Source: Trichobilharzia regenti (lineage: Eukaryota; Platyhelminthes; Trematoda; Strigeidida; Schistosomatidae). Taken from it: a DNA stretch of 64,000 bases. Below, one piece after another: positions 12,694-22,750 of this stretch. Made by a program: the position numbers and the translations under genes. The DNA lies in the NCBI GenBank assembly GCA_944472135.2, contig OX235270.1, forward strand, positions 116,017,842 to 116,081,841, given 5' to 3'. Under the pieces are notes generated by a model. It worked only from the letters and a program-made list of their open reading frames with translations. It was not told the origin of the DNA and did no database searches. Positions within the stretch are counted from its first letter, which is position 1; each line of letters opens with the position of its first letter.

Positions 12694-13062
12694 TGCTCGC
12701 TAGTGGCTTGTTACAGGACGGAGTTTCCTGGAGTTCTAGTGAGAAGTTGTGACCATTGAGGTACATCCAAATGTCAAGTATGAGGATGGATGTCCCACCA
12801 ACGACATTAGTTAGGGTCGTGCTAAATCATGAACTGTTAGTAGTTAGAATTCATGAACTGGTCATTGAATCGGGTCCCGGTGGGTGAATTTTACACGAGC
12901 CAGCTTGCATGGTAAACGGAAGGTCTTGGGTAGGAACCCTGGTGGTGGGTTCGTACTGCCGATGATTCTCGAACGAGGATGAAACAGTCGTCCAATACTC
13001 CGTTGCTTGTTTTCAATGGTTCTCTAACTGATATTCAAACCGTGGTCAAGCTCGTAAAAACT
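12694..13062 (+). mobile_element. SINE-C copy with hammerhead-like relic
   Basis: It has the SINE-C 5' block (CTAGTGGC, GGAGTTTCCTGGAGTTCTAG), a tRNA-like segment with GGTAGGAACCC in the B-box position, then the relic ribozyme: GTACTG at 12953-12958, CCGATGA at 12959-12965, an imperfect helix II, GAAA at 12981-12984, and GTC followed by CAATAC (12993-12998). GTACTG pairs with CAATAC with one mismatch, giving helix I. The catalytic CUGAUGA box has C for U at its second position, which should cripple cleavage. Confidence 0.8.
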
Positions 13063-13955
13063 CATTTGTAATGAAGAAATAATTAATTAATTTCCTTTTA
13101 AGGAAGCTGTAGTGGTGCCTTCATGAAAATAATAATATTATCATTTCATATGTCTGCTTTGTATTTCCGATAAAAAATTCAAAGAAATATCTAAGTAATA
13201 TCTTCAGTATTCTACTGGCCAATGAAATGTTACATTTTGTGAAATACAGGAGCTGTGTGTAGAATTGTACTGCACTGTTTCACTGTTAACGCTTTCTACA
13301 GTCATACACGTGCGTAAAAAATTGTTGTACACCTGACGTTAGAAGACGAAAGTGGGCAGCTTTGTGTTCTTAAATCATACTGCTATATCAAAGTCTCACT
13401 TGTAAGAAAGGCTCATATCAATGTTAAATATCGGTCTAAGCGTCTTTCGTGTAATTTTATTTCTAACTACTTAGCACTTTTTCAGTGTAAACTGATAGTT
13501 TTACAATGATGTAGTAAATATCTACTCGTTTGTTTATTTATTTTTGTTAGCTACTAACGCCAGACAGCCCGTTGTACGAAATAGCACGTGTGATAAGAAA
13601 AACAATATAAATTTTCAAATTCTATAGATGTAATAGTGTGTTATGTCAAAAACTGTTTAAGATCTCATTTCATTCATATAAATGATTACAGGACACGACC
13701 ATCTTTTTACATAAATTATAAGATTTATATCCGAAATTTCATAGTTGATCATTTTGTCAAGAAACAAGCTGTTCACTTTGTGATAATACATGATGGCTAG
13801 TTAGATTAAGAGCACAATCTTAGTACAAATTTAAAATGGTTTTTGCTGTATATTAAACAGTTCAGTGTGTGAAAAAGTCAAGAGAAAAGTCTTACCAGTT
13901 TGTTGTTACGAGAATCCTTATTATAAATTTTGAGATGTATAATCTAACAATCAAG
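13063..13955. other. AT-rich stretch without a recognised gene
   Basis: No coding-like frame or shared repeat was found up to the left target-site-duplication-like sequence of the Sm-alpha composite. Confidence 0.5.
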
Positions 13956-14117
13956 ATAACTGAAACCTAATTGAATTGAATTTTTGATTTTCCCGTCGAT
14001 TGATTGGACCGAAGTGTTCGGTCTCAGGTTGACATGTCGGCTTCTTGTGCAGATGCTTCGACGATGTCTGGGGATTTGATTTGTATACAATTGGTGGATG
14101 GTGGCTAGCAGTGGAAT

Positions 14118-14159
14118 CCAGGATGCGCATTTCATCCTAATTGGGACTCGTCAGCTGGA
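14118..14159 (-). ncRNA. Hammerhead ribozyme (Sm-alpha type), core intact
   Basis: Read on the minus strand: helix I CCAG pairs with CTGG. CTGACGA is at 14148-14154. Helix II GTCC pairs with GGAT (one G-U). GAAA follows, then a very short helix III with TGCGCA and the ATC cleavage triplet. All core positions are present. It is a type I hammerhead, which cleaves tandem transcripts into unit-length RNA. Confidence 0.9.
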
Positions 14160-14242
14160 TGTACCTGCATTTCTCAGTGAGTGATGATGTTCCCACCGAG
14201 GCTCGAAACCAGTGGCCATAGTTTCAAACGCAAAAGGGACAT

Positions 14243-14283
14243 CCAGTTGACGAGTCCCAATTAGGATGAAATGCGCATCCTGG
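14243..14283 (+). ncRNA. Hammerhead ribozyme, core C-to-T change
   Basis: Same layout as the other Sm-alpha hammerheads, but the core reads TTGACGA (14247-14253) instead of CTGACGA. The changed base is the first core nucleotide (C3), which is normally required, so cleavage should be strongly reduced. Helix I, helix II and GAAA are kept. Confidence 0.8.
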
Positions 14284-14571
14284 ATTCCACTGCTAGCCAC
14301 CATCCACCAATTGTATACTAACTAAATGCCCAGACATCGTCGAAGCATCTGCACAAGAAGCCGACATGTCAACCTGAGACCGAGCACTTCGGTCCAATCA
14401 ATCGACGGGAAAATCAAAAATTCAATTCAATAATTAATATGACCCGTTACACAAGAGGTGGCTCTCGTGGCCCAAGTGGTCTAGTGGATAACGCTTTGGT
14501 GTTTGAAACTATGGCCACTGGGTTCGAGCCTCGGTGGGAACATCATCACTCACTGAGAAATGCAGGTACAT

Positions 14572-14612
14572 CCAGATGACGAGTCCCAATTAGGACGAAA
14601 TGCGCATCCTGG
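14572..14612 (+). ncRNA. Hammerhead ribozyme, core C-to-A change
   Basis: The core reads ATGACGA (14576-14582), again altered at C3. Helix II GTCC/GGAC, GAAA and the ATC cleavage triplet are intact. Probably inactive. Confidence 0.8.
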
Positions 14613-14911
14613 ATTCCACTGCTAGCCACCATCCACCAATTGTATACAAATCAAATCCCCAGACATCGTCGAAGCATCTGCACAAGAAGCCGACATGTCA
14701 ACCTGAGACCGAACACTTCGGTCCAATCAATCGACGGGAAAATCAAAAAAACAAAAAATTCAATTCAATAATTAATATATGACCCGTTGCACAAGAGGTG
14801 GCTCTCGTGGCCCAAGTGGTCTAGTGGATAACGCTTTGGTGTTTGAAACTATGGGCACTGGGTTCGAGCCTCGGTGGGAACATCATCACTCACTGAGAAA
14901 TGCAGGTACAT

Positions 14912-14952
14912 CCAGCTGACGAGTCCCAATTAGGACGAAATGCGCATCCTGG
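14912..14952 (+). ncRNA. Hammerhead ribozyme (Sm-alpha type), core intact
   Basis: CTGACGA at 14916-14922, GTCC/GGAC helix II, GAAA, TGCGC and ATC before CTGG are all present. Predicted competent on motif grounds. Confidence 0.9.
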
Positions 14953-15084
14953 ATTCCACTGCTAGCCACCATCCACCAATTGTATATAAGTGAAACCTTT
15001 TCTTTACAATGAGGATAAGGTTATTAATTCTTAAAAATAAAAAAAAACAATAAATTTTATCCTCACCTTTTTCATTATGCAAAA

Positions 15085-15185
15085 ACTTATTGTGCCATTG
15101 GGGGAACCGTCTAGGTGAGTTAGCTCTATTTAGCAAATTTTAGATTTCAGAGTGCTAGGTTCGAGCCCACATAAGCACACCATCT
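15085..15185 (+). mobile_element. Possible tRNA-like SINE head
   Basis: GTCTAGGTGAGTTAGCTC resembles a tRNA 5' half, and AGGTTCGAGCCC about 50 bases later is a good B box. No body matching the other SINE families follows. It may be a solitary relic. Confidence 0.35.
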
Positions 15186-15243
15186 TTCTGAAATAATGGA
15201 GAAGATTTGTACCTCAAACAGTGAAACAGCATTATATTTCTAC

Positions 15244-15516
15244 AGTTGGTTTGTAAGGATTAGTTTTGTGTTTACGAGTTGATCACGGATTGAAAGCCAG
15301 AAACGGAGTACTGGACAGTTGTTTCATCCTAGTTCGAGAATAATCAGCAGTAAGCACTCACCACCAGGGTTCCAACCCAGGATCTTCCGATTACATGACA
15401 AGCTGGCTCATTTACCATTCAGCCACTGGGACCCGATTCAATGACCAGTCCATGAATTCTAACTACTAACAGCTCGTGATTTAGCGCAACCTCAAGCAAT
15501 GTCGTTATTTACTGGA
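15244..15516 (-). mobile_element. SINE-C copy (antisense)
   Basis: Read in antisense it has the tRNA-like B-box region as GGGTTGGAACCC, the hammerhead-like segment GATGAAAC, and the 3' end containing CCGTGATCAACTCG. The 5' block is partly missing. The relic ribozyme is decayed (TGATTATTC in place of the core). Confidence 0.75.
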
Positions 15517-15654
15517 TGACGTTTCGAACAAAATTTATTGTTCGTAATTATATCAATTATAATCACACGACTCAGAAATCTAATACTGTTTCATTGGGCG
15601 ACATATCTAATAAATAAACTAATATGGAAGTACTTACTACCACAGTGCCCAAGT

Positions 15655-15985
15655 TGACTTGTACCTCAGGTGGATGATACTGAATTAGTTGTGTTTAATT
15701 GTGAAGCTTTCGTCGTACTTCTAGACATCTTCAGAGCAGGTTTAAGTATGAAATGAACTTATTTGAATTCTCCATAAATGATCCAATTGTATCTCCTGTC
15801 AACCACTGTCGTAAATGGATGTCGATTTCTGTATCTATTGATCATATTTTTATTGACTTGAAATTCGAAATTACTTGTCATGTGATTTACTTTTTGTTAA
15901 CTAGTAAATCTAGTCTGCGTTAATATTTTTTAATTGCTAATTCACTTAAGTACCAAGCTTCTAGGAATTCCCTGGCATCACCATC
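15655..15985 (-). mobile_element. Penelope-like element 3' fragment
   Basis: The antisense of this stretch parallels 61.33-61.66 kb of the better Penelope copy, sharing for example CAGGTGGATGAT at its end, GTGATTTACTTTTTGTTA and TACCAAGCTTCTAGGAATTC. It keeps the antisense CTGAAGA (15728-15734) and CGACGAAA pieces of the hammerhead-like core. Only the end of the endonuclease-coding part remains and it is not translatable. Confidence 0.8.
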
Positions 15986-16383
15986 GATCACTGCGATTCA
16001 GGAGGATCTAGTAGAAGAGTATCAAATAAGACGAAACAATAGTCCTGATTCCCACTGGTAACTACCAGCTTTCACTATTTCTATTAGCTCGTATACCATT
16101 GTTAAAAGATTATACCGTTACAGCAAGAATAAATATGAAATTCCATCCCTTCTATGAGCGAATTCTGAGCTTGGTTTTGCTTTTTTCAGTTGTTACTGAT
16201 AATTCACAGATAAGACACATTACTTTGAAAGTTAATACAACAACACTAAATGTTGATTGTTGGCTAATTACTATATTATTCATCCCATGCGTTCCAAGAG
16301 AGACGAACATCTTCACTACATTCGGTTTTCTCTTATTATTTTCAACCGTCCCTATGACTGACTGCAGGCTAGAATTTACGGGT
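15986..16383. other. Spacer with a chance open frame
   Basis: A 96-codon frame (16099-16389) is open here but its product is hydrophobic, without motifs, and it runs into a SINE-C copy. I do not call a gene. Confidence 0.45.
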
Positions 16384-16540
16384 CAGTGAATTCCGTCTGA
16401 AGTAGTTGAATGGTAAGCGAGTTTGATCTGATAGCCTGAAGGTCCCGGGGTTCCATCCTTGGTGGGTTAGTATGGGCTCACATGAAACTAAACGGATGTC
16501 CAATGCTCCCTGGCTTTCAGTAATCTCTGTTACTGTTGCT
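16384..16540 (+). mobile_element. Degenerate SINE-C-like tRNA-headed fragment
   Basis: TAGTTGAATGGTAAGCGAG and GGGGTTCCATCC occupy the A- and B-box positions, then GATGTCCAATGCTCCC and TCAGTAATCTCTG recall the SINE-C 3' part. Confidence 0.55.
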
Positions 16541-17028
16541 GGTTCCAGACGAAATCTAATAAGTGGAATGAAACCTTATTTCGCTGGACAGAAATCTGAT
16601 ATATAAGAATGCCTTTTCTGCTTTTTCTCTGTATTTATGTGTTCTATTTTGCGAACGACTTGTATAGTAAAAGAACAGTTTGTTATATGTCAAATTTCTA
16701 TTTCCTTTCAGTTCTATACTAAAAATGAATCTGTCTTTTTTAAGATTTAGTGGACTTTTAAATGTGTGAAGTGAACCATTCATAATGTTGAAATAATTTA
16801 ATTATCTTTCGGTAAGGGTGACAATTTAAATAAGATTGAAGGGAGAGATAAACTATTTCAAACTATGTTTAAAATGTTAACTGCTAAACGGGTGATAAAA
16901 TAATGATATATTTTCCTCTCCCTTGGCGGTTTTGTTATTTTGTGAGCTGGTTTACTTCGTTAGGAGTAGAAATTGCAGAGTTGTCGTTTTCATTTTCTTC
17001 AATATGAATAAATTTTTCCGCAGCTTTC
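16541..17028. other. AT-rich stretch without a recognised gene
   Basis: One short antisense frame at 16556-16783 shows no motif. Nothing else is seen. Confidence 0.5.
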
Positions 17029-17121
17029 TTCAAGTTTGACCACGCATTGATGGATGACGGTTAGAGAACCATTGAAAACCAGGAAGTAATGGACAGCTAT
17101 TTGTCGTAGTTTGGGACTCAT
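17029..17121 (-). mobile_element. SINE-C 3' fragment
   Basis: The plus strand carries GGTTAGAGAACCATTGAAAA, then AGTAATGGACAGCT, then TTGGGACTCATCAG, the antisense SINE-C 3' part. It stops where SINE-B begins. Confidence 0.75.
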
Positions 17122-17125
17122 CAGA

Positions 17126-17310
17126 GTCGGTGGCACAGTGGTTAGGACTCTCGCCGACCATGCACATGGTCCGGGGTTCGAGCCCGCACCCACGCACATC
17201 TGATATCTATGGTCGGCCTGCGAAATTTGGGCTACCGATATCCATGCTGAAAATTCCATACTTGTACCGAAAATACAGTGTGGAATCAAGCTGTAAATCA
17301 AAAAAAAATT
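17126..17310 (+). mobile_element. SINE-B copy 1
   Basis: It has a tRNA-like head with A box TGGCACAGTGG and B box GTTCGAGCC, then the SINE-B body: CTGATATCTATGGTCGGCC, AATTTGGGCTACCGATATCC, CATACTTGTACC, GTGGAATCAAGCTGTAA, then an A-rich tail. It sits between a minus SINE-C fragment and a plus SINE-C copy. The frames on both strands here are shadows of the repeat. Confidence 0.85.
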
Positions 17311-17320
17311 AATATAATGC

Positions 17321-17652
17321 TCACTAATGACTGCATACAGGACGGAGTTTCCTGGAGTTCCAGTGAGAAATCGTGACCAGCGGGGACCATCCTGTTGGGA
17401 GTGAGGACAAATACTCGCCTAAGACGTTGGTTGGTAATCGACAGAACTTAAAATTCATGGGTCATTGAGTTGAGTCCCAGTGGCTGAATGGTTTATGAGT
17501 TTGCCTTGTAACCAGAATGTCCTGGATTCGAAACCCAGTGGGTGGGTACTGCCAATAATTCCCAAACTAGAACGAAACTACTGTCCAATACTTCTTGGTT
17601 CTCAATAGTTATCTAACTGACTTCAGTCCGTGGTCAGACTTGAAAAATAAAT
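17321..17652 (+). mobile_element. SINE-C copy
   Basis: The 5' TCACTAATGAC and GGAGTTTCCTGGAGTTCC blocks are followed by the tRNA-like segment (GTCCCAGTGGCTGAATGG, GGATTCGAAACCC) and the hammerhead-like relic with TACTG, CCAATAA, CGAAAC and GTCCAATAC. The core is decayed. Confidence 0.8.
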
Positions 17653-18378
17653 CAAATACCTACAAGCCAACGCTTGAGAACTTCTGTTTCGTGGAATTCC
17701 GACTCATATTCTTGATATCATTAGCAAACAAATTGCATGATGACGTCTGAAAATGTATTCCGTAGTAAATAACACTTCTAGTAAAAATATATTCAAAATG
17801 ATGAATACTAAAACTCATAGGCTTAGTTTTTACTAACCAGCTACTATGTGTAAATTTAGTAATCAAAATTTCTGAAGTAATACTACATTCAGTAAACAAA
17901 CTATGCAAGGTGAACTTTAAGTCAGTTCATCTAACTGCCTGCACTGTGAAGCATAAGAAATTCTGTTTTGCAATACCAAAATTATCATTCAATAACGTTT
18001 ATTGAATATATGTCATAATGCATAAAAGTAGTATCAAGGTATGTGGCAAACACTTCGCTGAAGTTTGCATCAATTTGAGAAAGAGAGAGGGCTATTAAAA
18101 GTGGACTGGACAGAAATGAATTTTATAGTGGCGCAGTGTTTGCAGACATTGAATTGAATACAGAAAAATTAACCAAGCAATGCTGTTTTTCTCGCGCATC
18201 CCCTCACCAGTGTTTTGCAGCAGCATGGTTTTTTCTAACTGATATCCTCAGAATTCAGATTCATCTCCATTAAAAAAAATAATGGTAGTAGAATATGGAT
18301 AGTAATTACTTGATACTTTTCAAGATTGACTATTTCATCGGTAACCTTTCATCATCAGGGTAAGCAACCTCACCAGGA
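17653..18378. other. AT-rich stretch without a recognised gene
   Basis: I see no shared repeat or coding-like frame. One antisense frame near 17.7 kb has no motif. Confidence 0.5.
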
Positions 18379-18632
18379 CTTATCCTTATTTTCTTTACCT
18401 TCACGTTCCCCAGTGGAATATAGGGCTTCAAGCTAGTGGCTTGAAGTTTCTGTAGCAGTGTTTAATTTTTACAGGATGAGGTTGCTAACCTCATGCCCAA
18501 CCTTTCCTCTTTACCAGAATTATTTTTGGCTTAGCGAGGTAAAGGAGTGAGTCGGCCGGGGATCGAACCCTGGACCATGTGCATAGTCGGCGACTGTCCT
18601 AACCGCTATGCCGCCGACGCATGCTTATCCTT
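18379..18632 (-). mobile_element. SINE-A copy 3 with possible target-site duplication
   Basis: The element itself is 18401-18621 in antisense, from TCACGTTCCCC to the CCGCCGACGC head. CTTATCCTT occurs at 18379-18387 and again at 18624-18632, a plausible 9-bp target-site duplication. Confidence 0.85.
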
Positions 18633-19714
18633 GTAATAATTTTTATTTTTACTTTGAGAAACTTTTGTTGGAAACTCCTAATATGTTCTGCAGACGTTTA
18701 AAGTCATACCAGCTTGTTTTAAATGTGTAGGTGTGATTTGACCAGTCGTCTTTGACAAGAACCTTCGAATTTATGGATTGTTTACAACAATGAAAATGTA
18801 CTAGTTTAAGTACTTGTTGGAATCACACACACACACACATACAGACACATCAACATTTAAACAATATTTTTCACTGATAAAAAAATTACTACGAGTGCTT
18901 TTAATATCAGACAAGTGACTACTCTAATGAATTACGGTACTGCAATATACACAGTACTACTCCGACCAAGATAACACAACCATTCATGTCTTATTAATAC
19001 TTAAAATATTTGAATACCAGATGTTTAGTCAGTACACTTTTATCGGGAAATTTCGTCTGATGTTTTATTTATATGTAAATTATGATATCATTTTATCGTA
19101 ATTTCTCTTCCTTTTTTTCAAAAAAGTACAATTCAGTTGGAAACAACCGACTGATTAAGAAAATTCATGTGACGCCTTCTATTCAAAATTTCCAGCATGT
19201 TTTTATCAGTAACAGATGTGAGCTTATCCTTTAAAGTGATGAAAAATAATCAGATTTTATGTGTAAGAGATTTGCTTGGTAAGGGTGATTTAGATAATTT
19301 CTAATGTTTTCTTTGGTTTTAAAAAATAATTTTAAAAAAAATACAGATTCGTTATTCAGTAAAGCCTTTAAAACCCACTGTAAATGTATGCACATGTATT
19401 TCTTCACTGATTCCACTTCTAGACAACATACCTGTGTGTAGACGTTGTTTTGTGCAACCAACGTAAGGCATCTGAAAATGATTGAAGTTGAAAATTTCTA
19501 TGACTGCAGTCTTAACCCTGTTGAACTTTTTAGGTTAGTCGTAAAATACTGTGTTCATCATTAGAGTAAAAAGATGATGAAAGGGAATCTGTGGTTTACG
19601 ATAATTTCTAATAAATAAAACAGGCAAATGCGCTTCAATATTAAGACAAATTAAGCATTTCTGTTAAACTGTAGCTCCTTGAAAAGACTCTGTTTTTTAG
19701 AATGCCTTGCATTC
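18633..19714. other. AT-rich stretch with an (AC)n tract near 18.83 kb
   Basis: No gene or shared repeat was recognised apart from the short AC microsatellite. Confidence 0.5.
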
Positions 19715-19945
19715 AGGGTGGAGCGTACGATTTCAAACTTTGAGCTTTGAAGTCATCAGTAACGGTGCTGTTTTTACGGGATGGAGTTGCTAACCTCACC
19801 CTCTTTTCTTGACTTATTATCAAATGGTAAACCAGTTCAGGTTCTGAAAATGCATCGATTGAGTTTTGAAACCTGACCACATACCTGAATAGTAAGCACT
19901 TCACTAGTGAACCACTGAGACATAAGCATCTATCTACAGGATAAA
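19715..19945 (-). mobile_element. Diverged SINE-A-like element
   Basis: On the minus strand a tRNA-like head (GTCTCAGTGGTTCACTAG, then GGTTTCAAAAC as a weak B box) is followed by AAAAGAGGGTGAGG, TTAGCAACTCCATCCCG and TAAAAACAG, the same RTE-leader-like order as in SINE-A. The head differs from the other SINE-A copies, so this may be a separate chimera with the same body. The 85-codon antisense frame here is incidental. Confidence 0.55.
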
Positions 19946-20255
19946 AGTCCCCATACAATCGGGAAAGCAAGCAAAGAACTCAGTTTCCAATGCTTATATA
20001 TTCAGTGTTCTTCCTATTAAACTTTGGCTAACTTTTTGTTTACCTATCAGTGTATGAACTAGAAACACCTCAGTTTTTTTTAAATTTCTATGAATTTAAA
20101 TATGGCCTTCACAAATTATGAACGGCTTTCAAAGTAGATAAACGTAAATCCAGTTTTGCAAGTGTGCGAGTAACTATGGTCACTTCTTCTACCTTTGTGC
20201 CGATTGTGACCAAGAATACACACAATTTATTTTCATCGTCTCTCGGTATTTCGCT

Positions 20256-20620
20256 ATGGTTACTACAAAGCACACTGCTATCAAATCTACTGGTGGTGAA
20301 GCCCCAAGAAAGCAGCTGGCCACCAAGACTGACTGCCTGTCAAAGCGCACTAACGACTGATACAGATACAGACCATGAAGTGTAGCTCTTCAGGAAATCC
20401 GTTGTCACCACTAGAGCACTGAAATTCCGATCGACTAACTGTCCTTCTAACGTCTCGTTTGTGAGATCGTCCAGAACTTCAAGAGTTACATTCATAGTTC
20501 AACAGTATCTGCTCTCCAAGAAACTAGTGAAGTCTATTTGTTTGGTCTTTTCGAAGACACCAACTTGAACACCATCACTGCTGGCAAATCCAGTTAGCTT
20601 ATGAAACGGCCTATATGCTT
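20256..20620 (+). pseudogene. Histone H3 (H3.3-like) retropseudogene
   Basis: From ATG at 20256 the reading frame follows the histone H3 N-terminal tail: KSTGG (residues 9-13 region), APRKQLATK with only small changes, then a short deletion and a TGA. The same frame resumes with YRYRP, a VAL.EIR motif, STE, RLV.EI.Q.FK, then SALQE, SE.YL and GLFEDTNL from the histone fold, interrupted by several stops. The last part, with ATCCAGTTAGCT resembling the IQLA codons, is rearranged. No intron is present. It looks like an old processed copy; no poly(A) tail or direct repeats were identified. Histone H3 wraps DNA in nucleosomes, but this copy cannot make it. Confidence 0.9.
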
Positions 20621-22469
20621 TGTTAGGAACCTAGAGAATCAGTCAGAATGCTCCTTCTTTCTTCTTCATCTCACAAATAGCGTCAGTAGTATAGTCACAG
20701 CATAGATATTTACAAAATAACGACTTTAGTGAATGTCAGAAAATCTGACTTAAAACCGCTCTGCGTCTTGTTACTAGGATATGATTAGTTTTTTATAGTG
20801 CATAAAATAGTAGAGATGATTTATAGATATCATTCCTAATGATATGTATTCTACGACATACATTTTGACTTGTTCTTCCCCACCAAAAGGTGTCATTTAA
20901 ACAACTGTTTCTCACTGATTATCCCAACAAAATCTATGCACTATGAAATTGTCATATGGTGAAATGTTCTGTATACAGTTGTCTGGTAGAAAAAATATTT
21001 GGTCCACTTTAGTGCTTTTGAAATGATTTTTACTTTTGTCTTCTGAAATTACCACCTTCAGATTGTTTGCTTACACTAGATTTCCTTACTTTAACCAGCT
21101 GATTATAATTATACTGGGACTGTTCAGATGAATCTGTAGGAAAGGATATAGCAATCGGTTATTGTTTAAAGACATCTTTGAAATATAACCGGAGTTCTAC
21201 AGACTAATTTATTTCAAACGGTTAAAATGTGTAAACTTGTTTGAACAGTTCTTTCATTGACGACTTAACAATAGTCACTTACTATTAATGACTGTATCAT
21301 TATTTCTGTCACTCAGTATAACTTGATGACCTGCCTTACCAAATTTGAAGACAACACTTTGAATATACTTTTTTATTTAAACACTGGAACCGGAATGGTT
21401 TTGTTACATTATCAGTACTAGTTACTAGAATAGCTCATCAGTTACTATGGTTATTTCTAAAATTAATTTGATATTCTATCTTAAACTGAAATAGAACAAT
21501 ATGCATAAATAATTGTATGCTCTCTGAAACACAGTGCCAATATTTGAAATATTTTCACTCAAGTAAACAAGTTATAAAAATGTTTAACTTGTTTAATATA
21601 TTTAAAAACTGGGTGTACTGATCAAAGCATTTGTGTACAACAACCATGTTCTATATTTGTATAGCCTTTACTATAGCAACAGGCATATACCTTAGTATTT
21701 TACGAAGAGACAACTATGCCTTTCAATATTTTTCACTTTCTTTCCACTTATTCTGAACTTATCATGTATTCTTTTGTCTGTACACTTATAATGAGGTTGC
21801 GTATCTATTTAACTTCAATAATAATCGCGGCAGCTTTATTCTTAACAATCTGTTTATAGGAAGTCCACAATTCTCATCATATTTTGTTACAAAATATTTA
21901 CTCCGTGAACAAAATCTGCAAGTGAATTAATAATTAACACTAGATCACTTAACGTAGTATTTTTTTTCTTGTTATCTGAAGCACTCTGCAATTTTCAACC
22001 GCGACCATATGGTTCCTTCAAAAAATGCATAGCAGTGTACTGAAAGATATTTAAAAAGGAACATCAGTATAAATTGTGATTCCAGGGCGCAGTTCGATGG
22101 TATAAATTTGATGCATTATGCAGGGTAGAAAATTAGGTGAAACAAATGATTCAAAAGCCAGCCTAGACACTACTGAAATAACGGTACCCAAACTAACTCC
22201 AAGGATTTACAATACATCGTCTTCCATGTTAGTTTATGAGTCACATGAAAAGGTTAGTCTGCAGAAATATGAAGATCATTGATTACCATCCGCCGACCAG
22301 CGTGTGTAGATCATTTAATTCTACATGGAGTCTTTCGTAACCTGACCACATTAATAGTGATGCTTCTAGCTTCACCACTGAGTGACGAGCATTCATCACC
22401 GCCTACACACCAATTAGGCTGATTTAGAACTTCTGCTAAAAATCAGATCAAACAAAAAATAAGTCTTCG
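20621..22469. other. AT-rich stretch without a recognised gene
   Basis: I found no coding-like frame or shared repeat in this 1.8 kb. Confidence 0.5.
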
Positions 22470-22719
22470 GTATTATATATATTTTTTCTTTCCTTCACGT
22501 TCCCCAGTGGAATATAGGGCTTCAAGCTAGTGGCTTGAAGTTTCTGTAGCAGTGTTTATTTTTACAGGATGGGTTTGCTAGCCTCATGCCCAACCTTTCC
22601 TCTTTACCAGAATTATTTTTGGCTTAGCGAGGTAAAGGAGTGAGTCGGCCGGGGATCGAACCCTGGACCATGTGCATGGTCGGCGAACGTCCTGACCGCT
22701 ATTCCACCGACGCACGCAG

Positions 22720-22749
<30 letters not shown>
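22470..22749 (-). mobile_element. SINE-A copy 4 inserted at a TA repeat
   Basis: The element is 22495-22714 in antisense and nearly identical to the copy at 18.4 kb. GTATTATATAT at 22470-22480 is repeated at 22719, giving an 11-12 bp target-site duplication that runs into a (TA)n microsatellite (22724-22749). The 122-codon frame across it is a shadow. Confidence 0.9.

Positions 22750-22750
<1 letters not shown>

Larger units (their letters stand above)
13956..14998. mobile_element. Sm-alpha-like SINE/satellite composite: one minus unit, then about 2.3 plus units, flanked by direct repeats
   Basis: 13969-14229 is a minus-strand unit. At about 14230 the orientation flips and plus-strand units run to about 14985, with hammerheads at intervals of 329 and 340 bp. 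Each unit has a tRNA-like head (A box TGGTCTAGTGG at 14817-14827, B box GTTCGAGCC at 14862-14870), a hammerhead, then a tail ending in CGACGGGAAAATC and an AATTCAATTCAA stretch. The composite is bounded by ATAACTGAAACCT (13956-13968) and ATAAGTGAAACCT (14986-14998), identical at 12 of 13 positions, which look like target-site duplications. The schistosome Sm-alpha family is known to be SINE-like, tandem and ribozyme-bearing. The open frames here are incidental. Confidence 0.9.

Noticed and set aside
14862..14870. Good B boxes that could signal real tRNA genes (also at 4 or more other sites)
   Set aside because: No complete cloverleaf with an acceptor stem could be drawn; the heads belong to repeated SINE families.
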